DNA of 64,000 nucleotides from Litchfieldella qijiaojingensis (GTDB lineage: Bacteria; Pseudomonadota; Gammaproteobacteria; Pseudomonadales; Halomonadaceae), in NCBI RefSeq assembly GCF_014651875.1, contig NZ_BMXS01000008.1:75255-139254 (forward strand). Reading direction: 5' to 3'. The number at the start of each line of letters is the position of its first letter. Position 1 is the stretch's first letter. The position numbers and the translations under genes are program-made. The notes beneath the pieces are model-generated. The model had not been told where the DNA came from. It saw only the letters and a program-made list of their open reading frames with translations, and searched no databases. Positions 8,671 through 19,770 of this stretch are shown piece after piece.

Positions 8671-9515
8671 CGGCTATCCTCCAGCAAGGCACTGAGTTCG
8701 TCGGTGACGAGATAGCGTCGTGCATCGACATCGAACCCATGGCCGCTGACCATCGCATGGAGGATCATGTTCTCGATGGCCACCGCCCCCCCCATCGACA
8801 GCTCGGTGATATTCGAGCTCGCCAGGTCGCGGCTGTCGATGAGGATGACATGCCCCGGCCCGATGGCTTCGAGAATCCGGTTCGGGTGAATGATCACGGC
8901 GGCATCCTCGCCAAGCCCCACGCCCAGGTGCTCCGGGTTGCTCGCCCCGACCTCCATCAGGCGAGTGAAACGCCCGCGTTCGAGAAAGTGACTGTCGATG
9001 ATGAGCCCATCGACGAAGCCAAGGCCGGAGGTCATGTTGACGGCACCCTTGCGCAGGGCATCCGCAGCGTTGCCATTGTAGATCATGGTCCCCGGCAAAG
9101 CCGCCGCGCCGGCACTGGTGCCGGCCACGACGGCGCTGGCCAGCAGGCGTTCGCGAATAGCATTCAGCGTCGCCGAACCGCCCAGCACATTGGTCAGGCG
9201 CAGCTGGTCACCGCCGGTGAAGAAAATCACGCCGCTTTGCTCGATCAGACTGACATTTCTGGCGTCGGCGGCTTGCTTGCGATCCTGGATGTTAAGCGCA
9301 TGGACACGGCTGGCGCCCAGGCGTGTAAAGGCGGCTTCGTAGTCGGGAAGCACCTGATCGGGAATGCTGCTGGCCGTGGCGATGACGGCGACCTCGTGAC
9401 TGCCCACGGGGGCGAGAGCGAAAACCTGTTTCAGGATTTCGAGATCGGATGTCTTATCCTCGGCACCGCCGATCGCCACGATGTGGCCAGGTGTGGCGGT
9501 CAGCTGAGATGTCAT
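8667..9515 (-). CDS. cphB: Cyanophycinase
   Basis: Serine exopeptidase of 282 residues from the S51 family. The nucleophile elbow VAGTSAGAAALPG (around residue 131) holds the catalytic Ser, and FFTGGDQLRL near residue 93 is also family-typical. It degrades cyanophycin to beta-Asp-Arg dipeptides. It is the first gene of the cphB-cphA-iadA unit, and its TGA stop overlaps the cphA ATG. The length and lack of a signal peptide fit an intracellular CphB rather than secreted CphE. Confidence 0.94.
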   Translation of the reverse strand: MTSQLTATPGHIVAIGGAEDKTSDLEILKQVFALAPVGSHEVAVIATASSIPDQVLPDYEAAFTRLGASRVHALNIQDRKQAADARNVSLIEQSGVIFFTGGDQLRLTNVLGGSATLNAIRERLLASAVVAGTSAGAAALPGTMIYNGNAADALRKGAVNMTSGLGFVDGLIIDSHFLERGRFTRLMEVGASNPEHLGVGLGEDAAVIIHPNRILEAIGPGHVILIDSRDLASSNITELSMGGAVAIENMILHAMVSGHGFDVDARRYLVTDELSALLEDSR

Positions 9516-9780
9516 AATCCCGTTCGTCGCCCAGCGACGCTTTTAAGGGAAACATTGAATCAATGGCCGGGCGGGCAAATTGCTGAATATCCTGATGCTC
9601 GCACCCCATTATTTGATGGTATAGCAGCCATCCCCCGTCGCGGCCAGAGGAAGCGCGTGACTGATGCCGACGGTGTCATCAGCGTAGAGTCGGCACGGTG
9701 CTGAAATTAGCCGGGTCATCATTCATCCAAATCCGACCATGCTAAATCAGATTGCCCTCCATTAATAATTGTCAACGGCC

Positions 9781-10584
9781 CTAGGTACGGGGGTCACCCG
9801 GAAGATAGTTACCGGTCACCTTGCGGTAAGCTTCCGAAGTCCGCTCGCCGGGAATACCATCCACCTTGACGAAAAGCCCCGGGAAGGTATTCAGCCAGCG
9901 CTGCAAGGCTTCCACGCTCGCGACGACCGCCGCGCTGCGAGACCTGCTCATCGAATAACTGCAGATCAGCGGCTTGCGCTTGGTTCGTGGCGATGGGCGA
10001 TCCTGGAAATCGATCTCGCCCTTCTCCGCCAGGCGTCGTAACAGCACCGCGCCTCCACATTGTTTCGACACCGCCGTATCGGACCAGGTACCGTCAGCAA
10101 CGTATTTGCCACGCTGGTAATGGTTGGAAAAGCTCCACAGGTAGGGCGAGAGCACATGCGGATGGAAGAGCCGATAGCCCCAACCATTGTAGCGCTCGAG
10201 CTGATAGAGCGTGCCGGCCAGGCTCCAGTCGATTTCCGCTCCCAGGCGCTTGAGCGACAGCGCGTCGCCGGCGCTCTCTTCCCAGGTGAAGGGCGGGCTC
10301 CCCTGTTTCGGCCGCCCTTTCGGTACATGCACGGTGCGTCGTTCCAACGTATCGCCATTGTGCAGATGGCGCGAGAAGTCACCGCTCGACTCCATGTTGT
10401 GCACGACCGCCACGAATCCCCAAGGAATCCCCTGCTGCTCGCCGACACTCTGGTAGCGGGAGCGTTGCTCGCACAAATGGTCGACGACCCGTTCGACGCT
10501 GGCTTGATGTTCCGAGCGAATCAGGCAGCTTTCGAACAACTCCTCGTACTCGCGGCGCAGGGCCTGGGTCAGTGTTACGCTCAT
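9781..10584 (-). CDS. Lysozyme-like protein with C-terminal peptidoglycan-binding-like segment
   Basis: Protein of 267 residues. The first half holds a conserved block containing WGFVAVVHNMESSGDF, HLHNGD, a VPKGRP motif and PFTWEESAGDAL (about residues 55-108), which I associate with a lysozyme-fold family. The Glu in NMESS would be the candidate catalytic acid. The C-terminal segment from about residue 225 (ALQRWLNTFPGLFVKVDGIPGERTS, read as two short blocks) resembles a PG_binding_1 repeat. There is no signal peptide. It lies 65 bases downstream of a lipase-like hydrolase on the same strand. Function beyond cell-wall binding or cleavage is not established. Confidence 0.6.
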   Translation of the reverse strand: MSVTLTQALRREYEELFESCLIRSEHQASVERVVDHLCEQRSRYQSVGEQQGIPWGFVAVVHNMESSGDFSRHLHNGDTLERRTVHVPKGRPKQGSPPFTWEESAGDALSLKRLGAEIDWSLAGTLYQLERYNGWGYRLFHPHVLSPYLWSFSNHYQRGKYVADGTWSDTAVSKQCGGAVLLRRLAEKGEIDFQDRPSPRTKRKPLICSYSMSRSRSAAVVASVEALQRWLNTFPGLFVKVDGIPGERTSEAYRKVTGNYLPGDPRT

Positions 10585-10649
10585 GGACCCACTCTCCTCG
10601 CGACGTTCGTCGCCGTCGCTTATCGTTCCGCTACTCTTTTTACGTTCTG

Positions 10650-12047
10650 TTATTTGGGATCGCGCAACTCAAACACGATGGGTACCTGGGTACGCTGCAA
10701 TTCGATGTCCACCAGCAAGGTGCGGTGCGGCTGAAAGAACTCGGCCAGTTGTTCCTCGTCCAGACACAAGTCTTCGATATCCTCGTCGGCGAAAGTGTTG
10801 AAACCGACCACCATGCTCTCGTCTTCCCCCAGCATGGGGCTGGCAGTAATCGAGAATCCCAGTTGGGTATCGGCCCTGGCAACCTCGGTCAGCAACTTCC
10901 AGGTATCGATATACAAGCTGCGAAACGAGGAATCGGCCTGGTAGCAATGGACGCCTTGAATCGCCTCCTCGTGGATCGCTCGCGCCAGCCGCCCACCATC
11001 ACGCCGGCCGCCGCGCGGATCGTAGAACTCGATCATGTAATCGGTGACGGGCATGGCGAACTGGTCCCGCACCCGGACCAGCGTATTCTGATATCCGGGT
11101 TTTCCCCTGCTGTTACCGAGCCCCTTGGTCAACGCAGCGTTGGCTTGTTCACATTCGTGGCAAAACGCCTCGAACTCCGCATCCTCGACCGTCAAGGCGC
11201 GAACGATGAGTTCCAGCACCTCCTTCTGCGCCTGACTGAAATTGCCGGCGGACACATTCAGCTTGATGGCCGAATGATCGATCCGATTCATCACTCGAAA
11301 TGCCGTACGCCCGGATGAATGATGCCGAGCCGCCAGGGTCGGTACCGTTCTCCTTTGCCCCTCGCGCTCCTGCTCGGAGAAATCGATATGAACGTAGGCA
11401 CAGTTCAGGTTCGCGGTGGAGATCCTCACGGTGCCATCGCCCCCCACCTCGTTGGCCACCGAACGAATGCCGTTGTAGCCCGTATTGCCGACCAGCACGG
11501 TGCACAGGGTACGACCGACCGCGAACATGCCGGTATCGTCGGAGAAGCGATCACGCATGGCCAGTTCCCAGGAAAAGGGGCTGGCCAGTTCGAGCCCCTG
11601 CAGCAGCATCGCCCCAGTATCGAAAACCGCCTGACCTTCCTGGCGGCTGAAAAAACCGTTGGCGACACGGCCCAGTATCGAGCGGCCCACATGGGCCAGC
11701 GGCGAGCCGAAATTGGCTGGCGCCAGCATCACCAGATGCTTGATCGGCGACATATCGGCCTTGAAATGCCGCTGCAGCCAGTCACGGATCACCAGGCCAC
11801 CGGTGGAGTGTACGATAACGTCCGCACTACCGGCATCGCGTGGCAGTCCGCGTTTTGTCCAGGCACGCTCCAGCGCGGCCTGCAGGTCATCGAAGCGGAG
11901 GTCATCGCTCTTGGATAGATAGTCGCCAATGGAAACCAACTGGACTTCGGCGGAGGGTAGTTTCCTGCTCAGGTGCTCCGCCAGTCGGTCGAAGGATTCA
12001 CCGCTATCGTTCCAGCCATGCAGGATGATCAGGGGGCGAGTCGCCAT
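10650..12047 (-). CDS. Lipase-like alpha/beta hydrolase with uncharacterised C-terminal region
   Basis: Protein of 465 residues. The N-terminal half is an alpha/beta hydrolase: oxyanion-hole motif LIILHGWNDSG (residues 6-16) and nucleophile elbow VHSTGG, with Ser at residue 81 in place of the common GHSxG. LAPANFGSPLA follows (about residues 118-128), as in many lipases and PGAP1-like proteins. A GGDGTVRIS loop probably supplies the catalytic Asp. The last 180 residues are acidic and match no domain I recognise. No signal peptide is seen. Divergent from the aconitase-family gene and upstream of the lysozyme-like gene. Confidence 0.65.
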   Translation of the reverse strand: MATRPLIILHGWNDSGESFDRLAEHLSRKLPSAEVQLVSIGDYLSKSDDLRFDDLQAALERAWTKRGLPRDAGSADVIVHSTGGLVIRDWLQRHFKADMSPIKHLVMLAPANFGSPLAHVGRSILGRVANGFFSRQEGQAVFDTGAMLLQGLELASPFSWELAMRDRFSDDTGMFAVGRTLCTVLVGNTGYNGIRSVANEVGGDGTVRISTANLNCAYVHIDFSEQEREGQRRTVPTLAARHHSSGRTAFRVMNRIDHSAIKLNVSAGNFSQAQKEVLELIVRALTVEDAEFEAFCHECEQANAALTKGLGNSRGKPGYQNTLVRVRDQFAMPVTDYMIEFYDPRGGRRDGGRLARAIHEEAIQGVHCYQADSSFRSLYIDTWKLLTEVARADTQLGFSITASPMLGEDESMVVGFNTFADEDIEDLCLDEEQLAEFFQPHRTLLVDIELQRTQVPIVFELRDPK

Positions 12048-12218
12048 GGTTCCCTCCAGTGTACCGTCATCGCCGCAACGAGTGGTTCGACTGAGCCAGG
12101 CCTCCCTGAAAGATTAGTCGATATTCCGGGCAGGGAGCGTCCATCGAGCAATTTCCACTTAACCGGTGGCCGATAATCGACTGCTAGACTGAAGCATACA
12201 TCGAGACAGGAGTACTTC

Positions 12219-14156
12219 ATGACCCGCCTCAATGTGACCCAGAAATTGATCGAATCCCACCTGGTGTCCGGGCACATGACGCCAGGCGAGGAAATCGGGC
12301 TGTCGATCGACCAGACCCTGACCCAGGACGCCACCGGCACACTGGTCATGCAAGAGTTCGAGGCCATGCAACTCGGTCGCGTGCAAACCGAGCTCTCGGC
12401 CCAATACGTGGATCACAACCTGTTCCAGGAAGATTTCAAGAATCCCGACGACCACCTGTTCCTGCACAGTGCCTGCCGCAAGTTCGGAATATGGTTCAGT
12501 CCGGCGGGCAATGGAGTCAGTCATCCGGTCCATCAGGAACGCTTCGGTATCCCCGGCAAGACCCTGGTTGGTTCGGACAGCCACACGCCGGCTGCCGGTG
12601 CACTGGGCATGTTCGCCACCGGCGCTGGCGGCCTGGAAGTTGCCCTGGCCATGGCCGGCAAGCCGCTATATCTGAACATGCCTCGAATAGTGGGTGTCGA
12701 GTTGACCGGCAAATTGCCCGATTGGGTCAGCGCCAAGGACGTGATACTGGAGATGCTACGTCGTTTCGGTGTCAAGGGTGGCGTTGGTAAGGTCTTCGAA
12801 TACCATGGCCCCGGTCTCGACGCGCTGAGCGCCATGGACCGCCACGTGATCGCCAACATGGGCACCGAGATGGGTGCCACCACCACGGTGTTTCCCTCCG
12901 ACGGCGAGGTGCGGCGCTTTCTGGAACGACAGGAGCGCGGCGACGACTGGAGCGAACTGCTCGCCGACGATGGCGCTAACTACGACGAATACGTCAGCCT
13001 CGATCTTTCCGCACTCGAACCGCTGATCGCCCTACCCAGCAGCCCAGGCAACGTCAAGCCAGTTCGCGAAGTGGCCGGCGAGGAGATCTATCAGGCCTAC
13101 ATCGGTTCCTCGGCCAACCCCGGATTCCGTGATTTCGCCGTGCCGGCGATGATGGTCGAAGGCCGCCACGTGCAGCTAGGGGTGTCGTTCGACGTCAACC
13201 CCACATCGCGGCAGATCCTCGAGAACCTTTCCAACGAGAGCTACCTGTCGCGACTGATCCGCGCCGGTGCCCGGCTGCACCAGGCCGGCTGCAACGGCTG
13301 CATCGGCATGGGCCAGGCCCCAGCCACCGGCCGCAACAGCCTGCGTACCGTGCCGCGCAACTTTCCCGGTCGCTCCGGCACCCCGGAAGACCGGGTGTTC
13401 CTGTGCAGCCCGGAAACCGCCACGGCATCCGCCCTCACCGGTAAGATCACCGACCCCCGCGACCTGGACATGGACTACCCGCGCTTCCAGGAGCCCGAAA
13501 CGATGTCAATCAACCGTGAGATGCTCGATGCCCCGGCCGGTGACAGCGGCCTGGTGGAGCTGATCAAGGGTCCCAACGTCAAGAGCCTGCCAGAATTCGA
13601 TCCTATTCCGGCCAGGTTCAGCGGCCCGGTGCTGTTGAAGGTGGCGGATGATGTCTCCACCGATGAAATCATGCCGGCCGGCGCCGAGGTACTGCCGCTG
13701 CGCAGCAACATCCCGGCCATCGCCGAGCATGTGTTCCGCGCCATCGACAAGGATTTTAGTCAACATGCCAAGGCACTGGGCGGCGATGGATTCTTCATCG
13801 TCGCCGGCAGGAACTACGGTCAGGGCTCCAGTCGCGAACACGCCGCCATCGCGCCACGCTATCTGGGGCTGCGTGCGGTATGCGCCATTTCCTACGGACG
13901 TATCCACTGGCAGAACCTCGCCAATTTCGGCGTCGTACCGCTGACCTTTGCCAACCCGAATGACCTTGATGCCATTGAGCAGGGCGACGAACTGGCCCTC
14001 AATGATATCGTCGACATGCTCGACAGTGGCAGCGAGATCACCCTGCACAACAAGACCAGGAACCAGCGCTACGTCATGCACCACGGCCTGTCGACACGTC
14101 AGATCGACATGATCCGCCACGGCAGCCTCATCAACCTGGTGCGTGTGGAATCATAG
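12219..14156 (+). CDS. Aconitase-family hydro-lyase (aconitate hydratase-like)
   Basis: Protein of 645 residues with a compact aconitase/isopropylmalate-isomerase architecture. The N-terminal aconitase domain includes GSDSHTPAAGALGMFATGAGG near residue 120, and the swivel domain includes YGQGSSREHAA near residue 530. The paired cluster cysteines are present in AGCNGCIGMGQAP (about residues 356-368). The usual first ligand motif GSCTNS is replaced by GSSANPG (about residues 295-301), so that Cys is missing. The substrate may be citrate/isocitrate or another 2-hydroxy-di/tricarboxylate. The start has AGGAG 7 bases upstream. Convergent with the next gene. Confidence 0.8.
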   Translation: MTRLNVTQKLIESHLVSGHMTPGEEIGLSIDQTLTQDATGTLVMQEFEAMQLGRVQTELSAQYVDHNLFQEDFKNPDDHLFLHSACRKFGIWFSPAGNGVSHPVHQERFGIPGKTLVGSDSHTPAAGALGMFATGAGGLEVALAMAGKPLYLNMPRIVGVELTGKLPDWVSAKDVILEMLRRFGVKGGVGKVFEYHGPGLDALSAMDRHVIANMGTEMGATTTVFPSDGEVRRFLERQERGDDWSELLADDGANYDEYVSLDLSALEPLIALPSSPGNVKPVREVAGEEIYQAYIGSSANPGFRDFAVPAMMVEGRHVQLGVSFDVNPTSRQILENLSNESYLSRLIRAGARLHQAGCNGCIGMGQAPATGRNSLRTVPRNFPGRSGTPEDRVFLCSPETATASALTGKITDPRDLDMDYPRFQEPETMSINREMLDAPAGDSGLVELIKGPNVKSLPEFDPIPARFSGPVLLKVADDVSTDEIMPAGAEVLPLRSNIPAIAEHVFRAIDKDFSQHAKALGGDGFFIVAGRNYGQGSSREHAAIAPRYLGLRAVCAISYGRIHWQNLANFGVVPLTFANPNDLDAIEQGDELALNDIVDMLDSGSEITLHNKTRNQRYVMHHGLSTRQIDMIRHGSLINLVRVES

Positions 14157-14181
14157 CCTCGACTCGCCGCCCGCGGGGCGC

Positions 14182-15765
14182 TCAGAAGCGGGACGCCGGC
14201 AGCCACACGTCGGCCCGCTGCCAGGCTTGCTCGAACTCGCGCTCGATCCGGGCGGCATCCGCCTCCCGGCCTTGGGCGGCGAGGCTCTGAGCCAGCCCCT
14301 TGAGCGACCAGCCGTTGTCCGGGTGGATCTCCAGCGCTTCGCGGTAGACGGTTTCCGCTTCCCGTGCCTTGCCGGCATCGAGCAGGATCGCGCCCAGGAA
14401 ATGGCGCGCGGGGAGCGGCCAGGGTTCGGGCTCGCTATAAGGCAGTCCATCTTCCAGGGTAATGGCCTCGCGCAGTTGCTCCCGGGCGGCATCGAAACGC
14501 CCCTCCTCAGCGGCAATCTCACCGGCCAGGATATGCTCCGCGATGCCCAACAATACATGGCGCCGGTAGGCCGTATCTTCGGAGGAAGACTCACGGATGC
14601 CTCGTAGACTCTCCAAGTTCTCCCTGGCCACCGAGGCATTCGTGGTGCGCAGTTGCGCCAGGCCTTGTGCGAAGTGCCACATCCCAGTCTGGAACGACGC
14701 CTCGGACACCGTCTTCCGTTCGAGCAGTTCGTCCCAGCGGCCGAAACGGACGAGCTGCAAAGGGACCTGGAAAGCCTCGCTGGGCCTTTCACGGGCGATG
14801 TCACGCGCGGCCGACAGCGCCACACCGCTCTGCCCGTCCATCCAGGCGGCAAACAGCAACATCAGGGTGTTGTGCGAAGCATAGACACTCACACCCTCGC
14901 CGAAGCGTGCCGACTGATCGACCATACGGGCATTCTGGTTGACACGCACGGCATCGCCGTAACGACCGATGTTCATGTAAATGTGTGAAGGCATGTGCTG
15001 GATATGACTCACTCCCGGGATCGTATCCGCCAGCACATCGGCACAAGCCTCGGCACGTGCCGGCCGGTAGGCCTCCACGGCATGGATATAGTGATGGCAG
15101 GCACCAGGATGACCGAGATCCTCGGCAAGTACCGCCTCAAGCTCCTCGATGAGGGTGTGGGTCTGCGGATACGGCTCGCCATCCGCGCGGTAGAGATCCC
15201 AGGGGCGCAACATCATCAGCGCTTCAGCATACAAGGTGCGCACGTCGGGATCGTTGGGATGCTCCGCTGCCGCCTCGGCCATCACCTCGGCGTAGCGCCG
15301 GGTGGCTTCGTCCCGATCGGTATCGCCTCCGGGCGCGGGATAACGCACGCTCATGGCCTCGATCAGTGCGCGTTCCCAAGGCGCTGCGGCATCTACCCTC
15401 TCGAGCGCTTTGCTGGCCGCGGCATAGGCATCGTTCGGATCCCCCACGCCATGCGGATTGTTCAGATACGGTCCCAGCACCCAGGCCTCGCCCCAATAGC
15501 ACATGGCACAGGCCGGATCATGCGTCTGAGCCGCCTGAAACGAACGGGCGGCCTCCTCTCTGGCAAATCCATAGGCCAAGCGCAGGCCCTGGTCGAAATG
15601 GGCTTGGGCCCGCGCCGACTCGGTGGTGACGGAGCGACCGTACTCGCCCATGCCCTCATGAAGCGGGACACCCGAGTCAGCCTGGGCCATCATGGGCAGG
15701 GACACGACGATCGCGGCCACGGCATAGCCAGCCACCAGCGACGCAGCAATAGGGATGAATCGCAT
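14182..15765 (-). CDS. Exported tetratricopeptide-repeat protein
   Basis: Protein of about 527 residues from the ATG at 15765, which has GGGAG upstream and gives a proper signal peptide (MRFIPIAASLVAGYAVAAIV..., cleavage near ADS). The mature part contains TPR-like helical repeats: a block with DPACAMCYWGEAWVLGPYLN near residue 80, another with MPSHIYMNIGRYGDAVRVNQ in the middle, and C-terminal helices rich in Ala and Glu. The CxxC is not followed by His, so it is not a haem site. Likely periplasmic. No enzymatic domain is visible and the role is unknown. Confidence 0.75.
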   Translation of the reverse strand: MRFIPIAASLVAGYAVAAIVVSLPMMAQADSGVPLHEGMGEYGRSVTTESARAQAHFDQGLRLAYGFAREEAARSFQAAQTHDPACAMCYWGEAWVLGPYLNNPHGVGDPNDAYAAASKALERVDAAAPWERALIEAMSVRYPAPGGDTDRDEATRRYAEVMAEAAAEHPNDPDVRTLYAEALMMLRPWDLYRADGEPYPQTHTLIEELEAVLAEDLGHPGACHHYIHAVEAYRPARAEACADVLADTIPGVSHIQHMPSHIYMNIGRYGDAVRVNQNARMVDQSARFGEGVSVYASHNTLMLLFAAWMDGQSGVALSAARDIARERPSEAFQVPLQLVRFGRWDELLERKTVSEASFQTGMWHFAQGLAQLRTTNASVARENLESLRGIRESSSEDTAYRRHVLLGIAEHILAGEIAAEEGRFDAAREQLREAITLEDGLPYSEPEPWPLPARHFLGAILLDAGKAREAETVYREALEIHPDNGWSLKGLAQSLAAQGREADAARIEREFEQAWQRADVWLPASRF

Positions 15766-15859
15766 GGAGCTGTCTCCCGAATCTCCAACGCTCAAAGCGC
15801 AGTGCTACCCCACAGTGTTGTCGGGAGACGCTCTGGACGCCATGCCAATCATTCTCTCC

Positions 15860-16177
15860 CCTGGTGTTGATCTCCCTTGCGAGCTCCAGTAGCGGCTCCA
15901 GCGCTGGCGTGGCGCCTCGCGCCGGATAGGCAATGCCGATGGTCTGATGGATGTCCAGTCCCTCCAGCGAACGGCACTGAACGTCCGTGCGGGCAAGGAT
16001 GTCCGGCCAGGCAGGAACCAGGGAAGCCCCAACACCGGCGGCTACCAGCCCCAAGGTGTATTCGATGGTACGCAGCCGCGCCCGAACCTGGCAGCGAACA
16101 CCGCTATCGTTCATGGCCTCGGCCAGCCGCTCCATGGCGGCACAGGGTTGACGCCAAATGAATGGCAGCCCTTTATT
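15860..16177 (-). pseudogene. LysR-type regulator remnant (effector-binding domain only)
   Basis: Reading the minus strand from about 16177 gives GLPFIWRQPCAAMERLAEAM and later RTIEYTLGLVAAGVGASLVPAW and IGIAYPARG, which match the second half of a LysR substrate-binding domain. An in-frame TAA sits just upstream (near 16186), and no DNA-binding helix-turn-helix or first half of the effector domain precedes it. Downstream the frame runs on into the start region of the TPR gene. It is therefore a truncated relic, probably left when the 5' part was lost next to the E1 gene. Confidence 0.65.
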
Positions 16178-16239
16178 CTCCCTTTAGCAAACAGACACGC
16201 TACGCTCTAGGCAACACTAGAACATTGCCCGGAGCCGCC

Positions 16240-18473
<2,234 letters not shown>

Positions 18474-18477
<4 letters not shown>

Positions 18478-19580
18478 GTCAGGCCACCACCGCCACCAAC
18501 AATGACAAGAGCAGCGACTCGGCCCGCGAGCAACTGCTGATCGTCTGTCCCGGACGCGGCACCTACAACCAGGCGGAATGGGGTACCTTGACCCGCAACG
18601 CCGCCAACGCGACGTGGCTTTCGCGTTTCGATGCAAGACGCCGCGACGCGGGACTGCCGACACTCAGCGAACTGGATGCGGACATTCCCTTTCGAGCCAA
18701 TCTGCATGGACGAGGAGAACACGCCTCACCGTTGATATACGCTTGCGCGCTGGCCGATCTACAGGCCATCGACTCTGAACGCTACGAGATCGCCGCAATC
18801 ACTGGCAATTCGATGGGCTGGTATATCGCATTGGCGGCTGGGGGCGCCCTTGGCCACGACGACGCGTTCGAGTTGATCGCCGCCATGGGCAAACTGATGC
18901 AGGACACCCTGGCCGGCGGGCAAGTGCTTTACCCCTGGGTGGACGAGCAGTGGCGGCCACAGTGGGCCCAGCGCCGCGAAATGTTGACATTGATAGAGCG
19001 AATTCACGGCGAAGACGGTGCCGAACTCTATCTCTCCATCGATCTGGGTGGCATGTTGGTGTTCGGCGGCAACGAGACAGGCCTGGCAAGACTCATGGCG
19101 GCGTTACCACCACGCGAGCGCTTTCCCATGCGGCTGCATCAACACGCCGCCTTCCACACCCCGATGCAACGAGCGGTGCGCGACGTCGCGCGTCAGCGAC
19201 TACCACTCGCGCCCTTCGCCACACCGAAAGTGCCACTGATCGACGGACGCGGCCATATCTGGACGCCTTGGAGTACCGACCCCGAGGCACTGTGGGATTA
19301 CACCTTGGGAGAACAGTTGGTGGCTCCCTTTGATTTCACCACCGCGCTACGCGTCGCGGTGCGCGAGTTCGCGCCGGACCGCATCGTGATCCTCGGTCCC
19401 GGCACCAGCTTGGGCGGCGCTACGGCTCAAGTGCTTATCCAACAGGGCTGGCGAGGTCTGGACAGCAAAGCAACCTTTCAGGCCCGCCAAGAGGCGGATC
19501 CACTGCTGCTCAGCATGGGCATCGAGGAGCAGCGGTGTATGCTTGTGCCAAGCAAGTACTCTACGAAAGTAGGGTTGTAA
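18474..19580 (+). CDS. FabD-like acyltransferase, arginine of malonyl specificity absent
   Basis: Protein of 368 residues resembling ACP S-malonyltransferase and polyketide AT domains. The nucleophile motif is ITGNSMGW with Ser113 (FabD: GHSLGE), and the catalytic His is in AAFHTPM (His228). The Arg that binds the malonyl carboxylate in the FabD motif RGxxMQ is replaced: here it reads AAMGKLMQ (Met138). AT domains without that Arg usually take monocarboxylic acyl groups, so transfer of an acyl group made by the coupled E1 dehydrogenase is a reasonable inference. The C-terminal half has VILGPGTSLGGATAQ. No ACP gene is nearby. Confidence 0.7.
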
Positions 19581-19672
19581 CCGAGCTTCTCCAGGCCGAT
19601 GCTACGGCACGTTGGTAGCATGTTTTCCGATGCCAGCTTGGGCTTATAAAATTTACAACGAAAAACTCACAA

Positions 19673-19700
19673 CAATAAAAATCCCCGAAGGCACAGGGGA
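19673..19700 (-). terminator. Intrinsic terminator of the racemase-fold gene
   Basis: On the minus strand TCCCC-TGTGCCTTC-GGGGA is followed by TTTTTATTG. The hairpin and T-run lie about 70 bases past the stop of the minus-strand gene at 19771-20514, the usual place for an intrinsic terminator. Confidence 0.6.
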
Positions 19701-19770
19701 GCACGCCACACTCAAATAAGCGCTTGCCATTCAGCGACTTTTTTTCGCAGATGACGCTATCCCATTGGCA

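Noticed and set aside
6283-8715. An 810-codon open frame on the plus strand
   Set aside because: It lies entirely antisense to cphA. In GC-rich DNA the complementary frame of a long gene often stays open; its product is rich in His, Gly and Arg with no domain.
9540-9575. GGGAAACATTGAATCAAT upstream of cphB, resembling the end of the MITE at 25139
   Set aside because: Only about 12 of 16 positions agree and no matching inverted end or duplication is found nearby.
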